Shown here piece after piece: positions 33,905 to 42,705 of a stretch of 64,000 bases of DNA (its first letter is position 1; the number at the start of each line of letters is the position of its first letter). The position numbers and the translations under genes were made by a program. The stretch is taken from NCBI RefSeq assembly GCF_026340095.1, contig NZ_JAPEPO010000002.1, positions 744,001 through 808,000 of the forward strand, read 5' to 3'. The notes under the pieces were generated by a model that had not been told where the DNA came from, made no database searches, and saw only the letters and a list, made by a program, of their open reading frames with translations. Source of the stretch: Streptomyces sp. NBC_01446. Its GTDB lineage: Bacteria; Actinomycetota; Actinomycetes; Streptomycetales; Streptomycetaceae.

Positions 33905-35446
33905 TCAGTCCTGCCGTGTCGGCGCCGGCGCGTCCGCCGTGCCCGCGTCCACCTTCAGCAGGGCCGGATCGATCGCGCGCTTGAGGATCTTCCCGGTCGC
34001 TCCTTTCGGCAGCTCGTCCACAACGGCGACCAGATGGGGCACCTTGTAGGCGGAGAGGCGTTCTTTGGCCCAGGCGCGCAGTTCGGTTGCGTCGAGGCGG
34101 GCGCCGGGCCGTACCGCGATGACGGCCGCGACCTCTTCGCCGTAGAACTCGTCGGGGACTCCTATGACGGCCGCCTCGACGATGTCGGGGTGTTCGTACA
34201 GGATCTCCTCGACCTCGCGCGGATAGACGTTGTAGCCGCCGCGGATGACGAGATCCTTCTTGCGGTCGACGATGCGCAGGTCCCCGTCGCCGTCCGTGGC
34301 GCCGAGGTCGCCCGTGCGCAGCCACCCGTCGCGCAGGGCCTCAGCGGTGGCATCGGGGCGGTTCCAGTAGCCCTTCATCACGACGGGGCCCTTGATGTGC
34401 ACCTCGCCGACCTGGCCGGGTGGCAGTTCATGACCGTCGTCGTCCCGTACCGAGATGGCGCAGCCGGGCAGGGCCCGTCCCACGTGTCCTGGCTTCGCCG
34501 GTCGGCCCGCGAGATGGCAGGTGGCGGCTCCGGTGGTCTCGGTCAGGCCGTATCCCTCGACGATGGTGCAGCCGAACCGCTCCTCGAAGGCGCGCATCAC
34601 CTCCACCGGCAGTGAGGCGCCGCCGGAGGACGCGAGGCGCAGGCCCGTGAAGTCGGCGCCTGTGTCGTCGCCGGTGCGCAGAAGGGCGTTCCACATGGTG
34701 GGGACGCCGGCGATGAAGGTGGGGTGGTCGCGGCGGATCACGGCCAGCATGGTCGACGGGTGGAAGCGTTCGAGCAGGGTGAGGCTGCCGCCGGCGCGCA
34801 TCGTGGTGGCCATCACGCATGCCTGGCCGAAAACGTGGAACAGGGGCAGGCCGGTCACGGCGCGGTCGTCGGCGGTGATGGCGTGCACGTCGCAGAAGAC
34901 CGCCGCGCAGGCGTTGAGATTGCCGTGGGTGAGCTGGGCTCCCTTGGGCCGGCCCGTGGTGCCGGAGGTGTAGAGGAGAGCGGCTGTGTCGTCGTCCTCG
35001 CGCGGGTGCGCGTCGAGGAGCGCGGTGGTCTCGGACGGTCCCGTCCCGGTGAGACCGGGCCGCAGCTCCCAGTACGGGAGGGACAGTTCGTCCGCTGCCT
35101 GCCTGGGTGCCGGGGCGATCGCGTGCCAGCCCAGCACGAGCGATACTTCGGCATCGCCCGCTATGTACGCCAACTCCCGTTGTGGGGCCATGGTGTTGGC
35201 GGTGACGGCGATGGCTCCGGCGGCGAGGATCCCGTAGTAGGCGAAGGCGAACTCTGGCACGGAGGGCGCGACGAGCAGGACTCTGTCGCCGGGGCCTACG
35301 CCCTGCTCCCCCAGGCGGCCCGCGACGGCGGCGGCGCGCTCGCGCAGCCGGCCGTAGGTCCATTCCTCACCCTCCTCCCCACGAAGGGCGATGCGGTCGG
35401 GTGTCGACGCGGCGTGGTTCCAGACTGGTGCGGCAGCGTTGGTCAT
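33905..35446 (-). CDS. Acyl-CoA synthetase (AMP-forming)
   Basis: 513 residues. The ANL-superfamily signatures are in order: P-loop LLYTSGTTGRPKGAQLTH, the A5 motif VEGYGLTETTGA, TGDLGATDGDGDLRIVDRKKDLVIRGGYNVYP (A7-A8), and the catalytic lysine in LPKGATGKILKRAI near the C-terminus. It activates a carboxylic acid to its CoA thioester, probably the entry step of the pathway. ATG 35446 matches the family N-terminus (APVWNHAASTPDRIALRGEEGEEWTYG). The gene lies 19 bp after the crotonase stop. Confidence 0.93.
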   Translation of the reverse strand: MTNAAAPVWNHAASTPDRIALRGEEGEEWTYGRLRERAAAVAGRLGEQGVGPGDRVLLVAPSVPEFAFAYYGILAAGAIAVTANTMAPQRELAYIAGDAEVSLVLGWHAIAPAPRQAADELSLPYWELRPGLTGTGPSETTALLDAHPREDDDTAALLYTSGTTGRPKGAQLTHGNLNACAAVFCDVHAITADDRAVTGLPLFHVFGQACVMATTMRAGGSLTLLERFHPSTMLAVIRRDHPTFIAGVPTMWNALLRTGDDTGADFTGLRLASSGGASLPVEVMRAFEERFGCTIVEGYGLTETTGAATCHLAGRPAKPGHVGRALPGCAISVRDDDGHELPPGQVGEVHIKGPVVMKGYWNRPDATAEALRDGWLRTGDLGATDGDGDLRIVDRKKDLVIRGGYNVYPREVEEILYEHPDIVEAAVIGVPDEFYGEEVAAVIAVRPGARLDATELRAWAKERLSAYKVPHLVAVVDELPKGATGKILKRAIDPALLKVDAGTADAPAPTRQD

Positions 35447-35465
35447 GCGGGGCGACCTTCCGTGC

Positions 35466-36281
35466 TCACTTGGGGTCGAGAGGGCTGAATGCGGGCGCGC
35501 GGCCCTCCAGATAGCTGGCGACACCCTCGGTGGCGTCGGGCCGGCGGAAGGCCTCCGGCATGAGCGCGTCCGCCGCGTCGGCGGCCGTGACGAAGTCGGT
35601 GTCGAGCGCTTGGAGCACCTGCCGCTTCATGATGCTCATGGATGCGGGTGAGGACCACGTGGCCAGTTCGGTGGCGTACTCGACCGCGGTGTCCAGGAGC
35701 TGGTCCGCCTCGACGACCTTGTTGACCAGACCCATTTCGTAGGCCTCCGTACCGCGCACCACCCGCCCGGAGAGCAGCAGGTCCATGGCCCGGCTCTGGC
35801 CGATGAGGCGCGGCAGCAGCCAGGCGATGCCGTATTCGGCGATCAGGCCGCGGCGCGCGAACGCCGTCGTGAACTTGGCGTCGGGTGTGCTCAAGCGGAT
35901 GTCGCAGTAAAGGGCCTCGACGAGGCCGAGTCCGGCCGCGGCCCCGTTGACGGCCGCGATGAGGGGCTTGCGCAGCGTCAGCGGGAACCACCGCGGGCGC
36001 TCCCTCTTCGGCACCGGGCCATCCATCAGCTCCGCTGCCGCACCGGCCTGTTGCAGGTCGTCCATGTCGGCCCCCGCACAGAAGCCGCGGCCCGCTCCGG
36101 TCAGGACGATCGCCCGCACGCCAGGATCCGCCTCGGCTTCGTCGAGCAGTCCGAAGTAGCGTGCTTCCAGTTCGTCGGTCCAGGCGTTGAGACGGTCCGG
36201 GCGGTTGAGCGTCAGTACGAGCACGGGCCCGCGCCATTCCGCCAGAACCGTCGACTGGGCTGTTTGGATGCTTGCGGTCAC
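35466..36281 (-). CDS. Enoyl-CoA hydratase/isomerase (crotonase) family
   Basis: 271 residues of the crotonase fold. Features include VLVLTLNRPDRLNAWTDELEARYF, the first oxyanion-hole motif in IVLTGAGRGFCAGADMDDLQ and the second in AAVNGAAAGLGLVEALYCDIRLSTPDAKF. The usual catalytic Glu pair is not obvious, so it may be an isomerase or hydrolase rather than a hydratase. It is the first gene of the operon with the synthetase and SCO6745 genes. Operator-like site D lies 46 bp upstream, in the divergent promoter shared with the alpha/beta hydrolase. Confidence 0.9.
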   Translation of the reverse strand: MTASIQTAQSTVLAEWRGPVLVLTLNRPDRLNAWTDELEARYFGLLDEAEADPGVRAIVLTGAGRGFCAGADMDDLQQAGAAAELMDGPVPKRERPRWFPLTLRKPLIAAVNGAAAGLGLVEALYCDIRLSTPDAKFTTAFARRGLIAEYGIAWLLPRLIGQSRAMDLLLSGRVVRGTEAYEMGLVNKVVEADQLLDTAVEYATELATWSSPASMSIMKRQVLQALDTDFVTAADAADALMPEAFRRPDATEGVASYLEGRAPAFSPLDPK

Positions 36282-36327
36282 CGTCGTGGTCTCCTCTTCA
36301 GCCGGCTCTGACCCGCCTCATGTATAT

Positions 36328-36344
36328 TTGAACCCAACGTCAAG
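36328..36344. promoter_or_regulatory. Operator-like site D (crotonase/hydrolase divergent promoter)
   Basis: TTGAACCCAACGTCAAG, the most divergent copy of the motif but with the same TTGA/TCAA half-sites and spacing. It lies between the crotonase start (36281) and the hydrolase start (36425). Confidence 0.55.
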
Positions 36345-36424
36345 TTCAACACCTACAACACGCCCCTTACCGGCGTGAGTTCCTTGCGCCGGCGCAGCAT
36401 GCGAACGACAGGAGCCCTGGGCAC

Positions 36425-37366
36425 ATGACGACACACACGCCGATCGCCGACTGGGAGCGCGTCTCGGTACGGGATGTCACGACCAACGGCATCTCCCTGC
36501 GCGTCTTCGAGCACGGCGAGGGACGGCCGGACAGGCCCCCCGTGGTCCTGTGCCACGGGTTTCCCGAGCTGGCCTTCTCCTGGCGGCACCAGGTCCTCGC
36601 ACTCGCCGAGGCGGGATATCGCGTCCTGGTTCCCGACATGCGCGGATACGGCGGCAGCTCACGCCCCGACGATGTCGACGCCTACGACATCCTGACTCTC
36701 TGCGCCGACCTGGCCGGGCTCCTCGACGACGTCGGCGCGGACGACGCCGTCTTCGTCGGGCACGACTGGGGCGCCTCCGTGGTGTGGAACATGGCCCTGA
36801 TCCACCCCGAGCGGGTACGCGCGGTGGTGGGCATGAGCGTGCCGGCGACGCCGCGCGCCCCGGCCCCGCCGCTGCCCATTCTGCGCTCACGCAACGGCGA
36901 CGACTTCTACATCGTGTGGTTCCAGGAGCCGGGCGTCGCCGACCGGGCGCTGAGCCGGAACGTCCGCAGGACCCTCGTCACGAGGGAGATCTACTCGGCC
37001 GAGTGGGCCGCGAAGCCCGACGAGCAGCTGCCGCCCCCGCGGTGGCTGGGCGACGAGGAACTCACCTACTACGTCAAGACATTCGAGGAGACCGGATTCA
37101 CCGGTGGCCTCAACTACTACCGCAACCTCGATCGCAACTGGACGCTGACCGAGCACCTGGACGGCCACCTCGTCACACAGCCGTCGCTGTTCGTCACCGG
37201 GTCGAAGGACCCCGTCGGGAAGTTCATGCCCGCGCACGGACTCGACCGGGTGCTCACCGACCTCCGTGGACACGTCGTCCTGGACGGCGCCGGCCACTGG
37301 ATCCAGCAGGAGCGGCCCGAGGAAGTCAACGCCGCGCTTATCGAGTTCCTCTCCACCCTCGGCTGA
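36425..37366 (+). CDS. Alpha/beta hydrolase, epoxide-hydrolase-like
   Basis: 313 residues. The nucleophile elbow is GHDWGAS with Asp114, typical for epoxide hydrolases and haloalkane dehalogenases rather than esterases (which use Ser). The oxyanion motif is HGFPE (about 44-48), and the base is in GAGHWIQQERPEEV near the C-terminus. FTGGLNYYRNLDRNW carries the lid tyrosine expected of epoxide hydrolases. The likely reaction is hydrolysis of an epoxide; the substrate is unknown. The TetR gene follows 55 bp downstream on the same strand. Confidence 0.9.
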   Translation: MTTHTPIADWERVSVRDVTTNGISLRVFEHGEGRPDRPPVVLCHGFPELAFSWRHQVLALAEAGYRVLVPDMRGYGGSSRPDDVDAYDILTLCADLAGLLDDVGADDAVFVGHDWGASVVWNMALIHPERVRAVVGMSVPATPRAPAPPLPILRSRNGDDFYIVWFQEPGVADRALSRNVRRTLVTREIYSAEWAAKPDEQLPPPRWLGDEELTYYVKTFEETGFTGGLNYYRNLDRNWTLTEHLDGHLVTQPSLFVTGSKDPVGKFMPAHGLDRVLTDLRGHVVLDGAGHWIQQERPEEVNAALIEFLSTLG

Positions 37367-37421
37367 TAACATCCGCTGCCACCGGTGAAGTACGTGATCG
37401 AACAAGAGTGGACGGACCTCA

Positions 37422-38078
37422 GTGGCTGCCCAGGCCCCGGCCGCAGACGGCGGCCAGAAACAACCCATCACGCCACGCAGCGCGCGGGGTGTCAGAACGC
37501 GTAACGCGCTGATCACCGCCGCCCGCGAGGTGTTTGAACGCGACGGATATCTGGACGCCCGGATCACGGACATCTCGAAGGCGGCCCACGTCGCCTCCGG
37601 GTCCTTCTACACGTACTTCAACAGCAAGGAAGAGATCTTCCAGGCGCTCGTCGAGCAGGTGCAGGAGGAGATGCTCCACCCGCACCTGCGCGAGCGCACC
37701 GGGATCACCGACACCCGGCAGCTCATCGACGCGTCGAACCGCGAGTACCTGCGCGCCTACAAGAAGAACGCGCGCCTCATGGCGCTGTTCGAGCAAGTGG
37801 CCCAGATCGACGAGAAGTTCATGGCGCTGCGCATCGAGCGTGGCAACGCCTTCGCGCGCCGGAACGCCAAGCTGATCCAGGCGCTACAGGAGAGCGGCGA
37901 AGCCGACACGAGCCTGGATCCCCTGGTCACGGCGCACGCCCTGTCCGTCATGGTGAGCCGCATGGCCTACATGGTGTTCGTGATGGGCCAGCGCATCCCC
38001 TTCGAGCGCCTCGTCACGACACTCAACAAGATCTGGGAGAACGGCCTCCAGCTCACGGCCTCCGACCCAGAGCGCTGA
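37422..38078 (+). CDS. TetR-family regulator of the catabolic cluster
   Basis: 218 residues. The N-terminal DNA-binding domain reads RGVRTRNALITAAREVFERDGYLDARITDISKAAHVASGSFYTYFNSKEEIFQALVEQ (about residues 23-80), with the recognition helix SGSFYTYF. The C-terminal ligand-binding domain is all-helical. The GTG at 37422 is the start. It is the only regulator in the 27-38 kb cluster, so it is the prime candidate to bind the four repeated sites (inference). A hairpin overlaps its stop codon. Confidence 0.92.
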   Translation: MAAQAPAADGGQKQPITPRSARGVRTRNALITAAREVFERDGYLDARITDISKAAHVASGSFYTYFNSKEEIFQALVEQVQEEMLHPHLRERTGITDTRQLIDASNREYLRAYKKNARLMALFEQVAQIDEKFMALRIERGNAFARRNAKLIQALQESGEADTSLDPLVTAHALSVMVSRMAYMVFVMGQRIPFERLVTTLNKIWENGLQLTASDPER

Positions 38079-38092
38079 ACGCTCCGGGTCGG
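38062..38092 (+). terminator. Terminator hairpin at the end of the TetR gene
   Basis: CCGACCCAGAGCG (38062-38074) and CGCTCCGGGTCGG (38080-38092) form a 13-bp stem with one mismatch and a 5-nt loop. The TetR stop codon lies within the loop region. Confidence 0.7.
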
Positions 38093-38300
38093 ACTCCTGC
38101 CGGACGATGAACACCCGGACCGGGGAAGGCGCTCGGAATGGGAAGTCCGGTTGCCCCTACTCACCGTGCGCCGAAGGCGGCGGTCACCCTCGCGGGCTCA
38201 CTCGCGGCCTCACCGGAAGCTTCTCTCGTCGGCGAACTCGGCGTCCTGATCGGGACCGGACCGCTGGGCGTCGCAAGGACGTTGAGCCGTGAGTCGAGCG

Positions 38301-39608
38301 TCAGAGGAAAGACGCAAGTCCGTCGAGGAACCGGTCCACGTCCTCGACGGAGTTGTACGGCGCCAGGCCCACTCGCAGAGCGGGGTGCTCCAGCTTCAGG
38401 GCGGTGAAGGTCTCGTAGGCGTAGAACGACCCGGCGGGGGCCAGGACGTCGCGTGCGGCCAGATGGACCTGGGCCTCACGGGCGTCGCGGCCTTCGATGG
38501 TCATCAGGAGGGTCGGGGTGCGGTCGGCCGCCTTCGAGTGGAGGGTGACGGCGTCGCCAAGAGCGCGCAGCCCTTCTTCCAGCCTCGTGCGCAGCGCCCG
38601 CTCGTGCTCGTGCAGGGAGCCCAGCGAATGGGCGAGCCACTCCCTGCGCGTGCCCCCTGTGCCCGGATCGATCGCGGCGAGGAAAACCACGGCGGCGGTG
38701 GCGCCCGCCAGGATTTCGTAGGGCAGCGTGCCGAACTCGAAGCGCTCCGGCACGGTGTCGGGGGAAGGTGCGAGCTTGTCGGGGTAGATGGTTTCGAGCA
38801 GTTCGGGCGCTGCCGCGAGCACGCCGCAGTGCGGTCCGAGGAACTTGTACGGGGAGCAGACGAAGAGGTCCGCGCCCAGCGCGGGCACATCGACCAGGTG
38901 GTGGGCGGCGTAGTGCACCCCGTCCACGTACACCAGGGCGCCGAACTCGTGCGCACGGTCGGCGATGTGGCGCAGGGGCGGCTTGGTGCCCAGTACGTTC
39001 GAGGCAGCCGTGACCGCGACAAGCCGCGTCCGGGGCGACAGCGCCCGCTCGAACGAGTCGAGGTCGAGCTCCGTACTCCCGCCGTCGATCTCGATCCAGC
39101 GGACCGTCACTCCGGCGCGCTCGGCGGCCTGGACCCACGGGCGGACGTTGGAGTCGTGATCCAGGCGGCTGAGGACGATCTCGTCCCCCGCTTTCCATCC
39201 CTTGGCGAGGTGACGGGAGAAGTCGTAGGTCAACTGGGTGGCGCTGCGCCCGTGGACGACACCCTCGGCAGGCACGTTGAGCAGGTCCGCGTAGGCGTCT
39301 CGGAAGTCCGTGACGGCGCGCTCGGCGTTGAGCTCGGAGCGGCTCACCACCCCCCGGTTGGAGAGAGGGCCGGTCAGCGTGTCGACTATGGCATCGGCTA
39401 CAGGGCGGGGCGTCTGCGTCCCGCCCGGACCGTCGAAGAAGGCGAGGCCGTGGTCCAGGGAGGGGAAGTGGGCCCGGAGAGCGTTCAGGTCGATGGCCTT
39501 GGCCTCGGCTTTCTGGAGATTTTCTGGAGACGGGGCATGGGCTTGGCGGACGGCTGCGCCGGTCGGCGGCGGCAGGGGTGGGGCGCGTCCATCCGCTGGT
39601 CGAGTCAC
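38301..39608 (-). CDS. Cysteine-desulfurase-like aminotransferase (class V)
   Basis: PLP enzyme of fold type I. Visible motifs are FFDGPGGTQTPRPVADAI near the N-terminus, HGRSATQLTYDFSRHLA, LDHDSNVRPWVQAAERAG, VYVDGVHYAAHHLVD (cofactor Asp and stacking His) and FVCSPYKFLGPHCG with the Schiff-base lysine. It resembles the SufS-like subgroup of unknown specificity. The start is uncertain: no good codon precedes IDLNALRAHFPSL closely, and the GTG at 39608 gives about 45 atypical residues first. A frame open to 39788 is not supported. It stands alone, convergent with the TetR gene. Confidence 0.82.
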   Translation of the reverse strand: MTRPADGRAPPLPPPTGAAVRQAHAPSPENLQKAEAKAIDLNALRAHFPSLDHGLAFFDGPGGTQTPRPVADAIVDTLTGPLSNRGVVSRSELNAERAVTDFRDAYADLLNVPAEGVVHGRSATQLTYDFSRHLAKGWKAGDEIVLSRLDHDSNVRPWVQAAERAGVTVRWIEIDGGSTELDLDSFERALSPRTRLVAVTAASNVLGTKPPLRHIADRAHEFGALVYVDGVHYAAHHLVDVPALGADLFVCSPYKFLGPHCGVLAAAPELLETIYPDKLAPSPDTVPERFEFGTLPYEILAGATAAVVFLAAIDPGTGGTRREWLAHSLGSLHEHERALRTRLEEGLRALGDAVTLHSKAADRTPTLLMTIEGRDAREAQVHLAARDVLAPAGSFYAYETFTALKLEHPALRVGLAPYNSVEDVDRFLDGLASFL

Positions 39609-39847
39609 TCTGGCACCGGCGACTGCACACGTAAAGCGGTGGAGGACGCGTGCGACGGGCCGACCCGAACGCGTCCGTGCGTTCGAGTCGGCCCGATGTG
39701 CGGGGCCAGTCGGGCGCCACGGCGCTCCGAGAAGTCCGCGCTGAACAACCTCCGTGACGGAGGCGACCGCATCGTGCGACCCGCCCACGAAGTCATCAAC
39801 GCGCGGTTACGCGCAAGCAACTGCCATGGGCGATGAGTGCTCACGCC

Positions 39848-40216
39848 TCACGTGTGGCCGGGGCCGCCGCTGCCGAACGAGCCGCTCGATCCCGGGGACC
39901 ACGTCGGGGGCTTCTGATTTCTGCTGAGCTTGCCGCCGCCATGGTGGAGCTCGTACGGCATGAGGCGCTCACTCTCATCCTTGGCCAGTGGGACCTCATC
40001 CGGCTCCCGCATTTCCCGGATCTCGTGGACCGCCCCGCCTGCGGGCAGTCGGGGCTGCTCATCGGGCCTGGGGGGCCTGAGCTCCAGCCTGCGCACCCGC
40101 ATGCCTATCTGGACGGCCCATATCAGCGCTCCCGCGATGAAGAGGCCGCCGATGAAAGCGGCGACAGCGGCGACCACCGAGTTCGCCGCGGCTATTTCGA
40201 GGTAAGCCGAGTTCAT
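39848..40216 (-). CDS. DUF6479 family single-span membrane protein
   Basis: 122 residues: MNSAYLEIAAANSVVAAVAAFIGGLFIAGALIWAVQIGMRVRRLE, a single transmembrane helix (about residues 14-37), then a cytoplasmic polar tail rich in Pro, Arg and Gly ending SPGSSGSFGSGGPGHT. I recognise the layout as the Streptomyces DUF6479 family, of unknown function. ATG 40216 is preferred over the longer open frame to 40270 because the hydrophobic segment then follows directly. It is divergent from the MarR gene. Confidence 0.75.
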   Translation of the reverse strand: MNSAYLEIAAANSVVAAVAAFIGGLFIAGALIWAVQIGMRVRRLELRPPRPDEQPRLPAGGAVHEIREMREPDEVPLAKDESERLMPYELHHGGGKLSRNQKPPTWSPGSSGSFGSGGPGHT

Positions 40217-40421
40217 GATCGCCGAGCACCCCCTGCTCCTGACCTGATTCTCCGGCGCACGCGACGGCACCGGATCGCCTCGGGTTACGCCGGATGATGA
40301 CGCTGGGTGATCGTGCGTGCGTCCTGCGCGTACCCGTTCTTTGCTCTCGATTATCCGCCGCCACGGCGGTGAATTCGAGTCGAGCCCAGTCGGCCCGCCG
40401 AGGTCCCGACGAGGTCTGTAA

Positions 40422-40442
40422 TTAGCTCGTACACAGAGCTAA
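40422..40442. promoter_or_regulatory. MarR operator: perfect 7-bp inverted repeat
   Basis: TTAGCTC-N7-GAGCTAA at 40422-40442 ends 9 bp before the MarR ATG. Its size and position suit autorepression by the MarR product, with the exporter genes downstream under the same control. It stands out as AT-rich against the GC-rich background. Confidence 0.7.
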
Positions 40443-40451
40443 AGTTATTTC

Positions 40452-40967
40452 ATGGCCACGGATGAGCTGGCGGATTCCTTCGCCGACATACTCGCCGCCG
40501 TGCAACGCCTGTCCCGGCGCAGGCTTCGGCACGGCCTGAGCGCGCCCCCGTTGCGCGGCGCCCAGGTGGAGCTGCTGCGCCTGGTGGTCGACCGGCCCGG
40601 AATCGGTGTGTCGGCCGCCGCGCGGGACCTGCGGCTCGCCGGGAACTCCGTGTCCACGCTCGTCAACCAGCTGGTCAAGGCCGGCTTTCTGCGCCGCGAG
40701 ACGGACCCCTCGGACCGCAGGTCGGCGCTGCTGTACGCGACCCCGGCCGCCGCGGCCCGGTTGCGCGATTGGCAGGTCCGCCGGGGCACGTTGATGCGGG
40801 AGCAACTGGCGGTGCTCGACCCGGCCGACCGGGCCGCGCTCGCCGCGGCGCTGCCGGCCCTGCGCAAGCTCGCCGACAACCTGCACGAGGACCGCACGCC
40901 CGTCATCCGCACAGAAGGTGAAACGCCCTACGCAGTACAGGGAGAACCGGGAGGCGCACCGGCATGA
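40452..40967 (+). CDS. MarR-family transcriptional regulator
   Basis: 171 residues of the winged-helix MarR type: GAQVELLRLVVDRPGIGVSAAARDLRLAGNSVSTLVNQLVKAGFLRRETDPSDRRSALLYATPAAAARL, covering the recognition helix (GNSVSTLVNQLV) and the DRR wing. It precedes an ABC exporter with a 4-nt overlap (ATGA), an arrangement typical of ligand-induced efflux. The perfect inverted repeat upstream is its probable operator. Confidence 0.92.
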   Translation: MATDELADSFADILAAVQRLSRRRLRHGLSAPPLRGAQVELLRLVVDRPGIGVSAAARDLRLAGNSVSTLVNQLVKAGFLRRETDPSDRRSALLYATPAAAARLRDWQVRRGTLMREQLAVLDPADRAALAAALPALRKLADNLHEDRTPVIRTEGETPYAVQGEPGGAPA

Positions 40968-41809
40968 GCGAGGACCCCGCGGTCTGCTGCCGCGGACTGG
41001 AGTACGCGTTCGGTGAGACTCGGGCCGTGGACGGCCTCGATCTCACGGTCGGGCCGGGCGAGGTCTTCGGACTGCTCGGACCCAACGGTGCCGGCAAGAC
41101 CACCGCGATCCGCTGCATCACCACGCTTCTGCCGGTGCCGCGCGGCCGCGTATCCGTTTTCGGGCACGATGCGGCGACCGAGCGGATGGCGGTCCGCAGG
41201 CTCCTCGGGTACGTGCCGCAACAGCTGTCCGCCGACTCCGGCCTGACCGGGCGGGAGAACGTGACGCTGTTCGCCCGCGTCTTCGACGTCTCCCGGCGCG
41301 AACGGGCCCGCCGGGTGGCCCAGGCACTTGCCGCGGTCGACCTCACCGACGCCGCGGACCGGCTCGCCAAGACCTACTCGGGCGGCATGGTGCGCCGGCT
41401 GGAACTCGCCCAGGCACTGGTGAGCGCCCCCCGCCTGCTGATCCTCGACGAACCCACCATCGGGCTCGACCCGATCGCCCGGACCAGCGTGTGGGACCAC
41501 ATCAACGCGGTCCGCCGCGCCACCGGCATGACCGTCCTGGTCACGACCCACTACATGGACGAGGCCGACCAGTACTGCGACCGGGTCGCGCTCATGCACC
41601 GCGGGCGCGTGCGCGCTCTCGGTACCTCCGACGGGCTCCGCCGCGACCTGCACGAGCAGCGTGGGAACGCCGGATCCGATGAGCCCTGGCCGACCTTGGA
41701 GGACGTCTTCCGCGACGTCGCCGGCCGCGGGCTCGGCAACGATGGTGACGAAGGTGGTGACTTCCGCGATGTCCGCAGCACCCGCCGCACCGCGTCCAGG
41801 CTCGGCTGA
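40964..41809 (+). CDS. ABC exporter ATPase (DrrA-like)
   Basis: 281 residues. Walker A is LLGPNGAGKTTAIR, the Q-loop is YVPQQLSADSGLTGRENV, the signature is YSGGMVRRLELAQAL, Walker B is LLILDEPTIGLDP and the switch His is in VTTHYMDEADQ. The daunorubicin-resistance-type layout suggests export of a hydrophobic compound. The C-terminal tail after about residue 230 is variable. It overlaps both the MarR gene and the permease gene that follows. Confidence 0.93.
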   Translation: MSEDPAVCCRGLEYAFGETRAVDGLDLTVGPGEVFGLLGPNGAGKTTAIRCITTLLPVPRGRVSVFGHDAATERMAVRRLLGYVPQQLSADSGLTGRENVTLFARVFDVSRRERARRVAQALAAVDLTDAADRLAKTYSGGMVRRLELAQALVSAPRLLILDEPTIGLDPIARTSVWDHINAVRRATGMTVLVTTHYMDEADQYCDRVALMHRGRVRALGTSDGLRRDLHEQRGNAGSDEPWPTLEDVFRDVAGRGLGNDGDEGGDFRDVRSTRRTASRLG

Positions 41810-42620
41810 CCCCGCCGAGTTCGACCTGCTCCTCACCCCGCCCAAGGCCCGTACCGGATGGCGCGTGGCGCCCGCCCGCGTCGTCGCCCTGTGCGCCGTC
41901 GAACTCCAAAAGCTCCGGCACGACCGTTCCGAGCTGTACACGCGAGCGGTCCAACCTGCCCTGTGGCTGCTGGTGTTCGGCGAGACCTTCACCCGGATCA
42001 AGGCGATCCCGACCCACGGCATCCCCTACATCGACTACCTCGCGCCGGGCATCATCGCCCAGTCCGCGATGTTCATCGCCATCTTCTACGGCATCATGAT
42101 CATCTGGGAGCGGGACGCCGGCATTCTGACCAAGCTCCTGGTCACGCCCACCCCGCGCGCGGCGCTCATCACGGGCAAGGCCTTCGCCGCCGGGGTCAAG
42201 GCACTGATCCAGGCCGTCGTCGTGATCGTCATCGCGGCAGTCCTCGGCGTCGCCCTGACCTGGAACCCGCTGCGCCTGCTCGGCGTGGCCGTCGCGGTGG
42301 TGCTCGGCTCGGCGTTCTTCTCCTGCCTCTCGATGACCATCGCCGGCATCGTCCTCACCCGTGACCGCCTGATGGGTATCGGCCAGGCCATCACCATGCC
42401 GCTCTTCTTCGCGTCCAACGCCCTCTATCCGGTCGCGCTCATGCCGGGCTGGCTCCAGGCGATCAGCCGGGTCAACCCGCTCACCTACCAAGTCGACGCG
42501 CTACGCGGCCTGTTGCTGGGCACACCGTCGCATCTGCTCCTGGACTACGGCGTACTCGCAGTGGCCGCCGCGCTCGGCATCGTGGCCGCCTCCTCGCTGC
42601 TGCCCCGACTGGCCAGGTAG
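41769..42620 (+). CDS. ABC-2 type exporter permease (DrrB-like)
   Basis: Six predicted membrane helices follow a cytoplasmic N-terminus: near LYTRAVQPALWLLVFGETF, YLAPGIIAQSAMFIAIFYGIMI, ALIQAVVVIVIAAVLGVAL, LLGVAVAVVLGSAFFSCLSMTIAGIVL, AITMPLFFASNALYPVALMPGWL and LLDYGVLAVAAALGIVAASSLL. SNALYPVALMPGWLQAISRVNPLTYQVDALRGLL is the hallmark ABC-2 segment. The start is uncertain: ATG 41742 is 9 codons upstream in frame, and I prefer MSAAPAAP at 41769. It partners the preceding ATPase. Confidence 0.88.
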   Translation: MSAAPAAPRPGSADPAEFDLLLTPPKARTGWRVAPARVVALCAVELQKLRHDRSELYTRAVQPALWLLVFGETFTRIKAIPTHGIPYIDYLAPGIIAQSAMFIAIFYGIMIIWERDAGILTKLLVTPTPRAALITGKAFAAGVKALIQAVVVIVIAAVLGVALTWNPLRLLGVAVAVVLGSAFFSCLSMTIAGIVLTRDRLMGIGQAITMPLFFASNALYPVALMPGWLQAISRVNPLTYQVDALRGLLLGTPSHLLLDYGVLAVAAALGIVAASSLLPRLAR

Positions 42621-42705
42621 TCCGACGGCGGCGCCCGCCCAGGGACTGGTCGCGCGAGCCGGTACCCGGCGGGCGGAATCGGTGCTCCCGCCGTAACGTC
42701 GAAAT

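Noticed and set aside
38138..38290. Short plus-strand frame after the TetR gene (MGSPVAPTHRAPKAAVTLAG...)
   Set aside because: No ribosome site, and its continuation overlaps the aminotransferase gene antisense; no family recognised.
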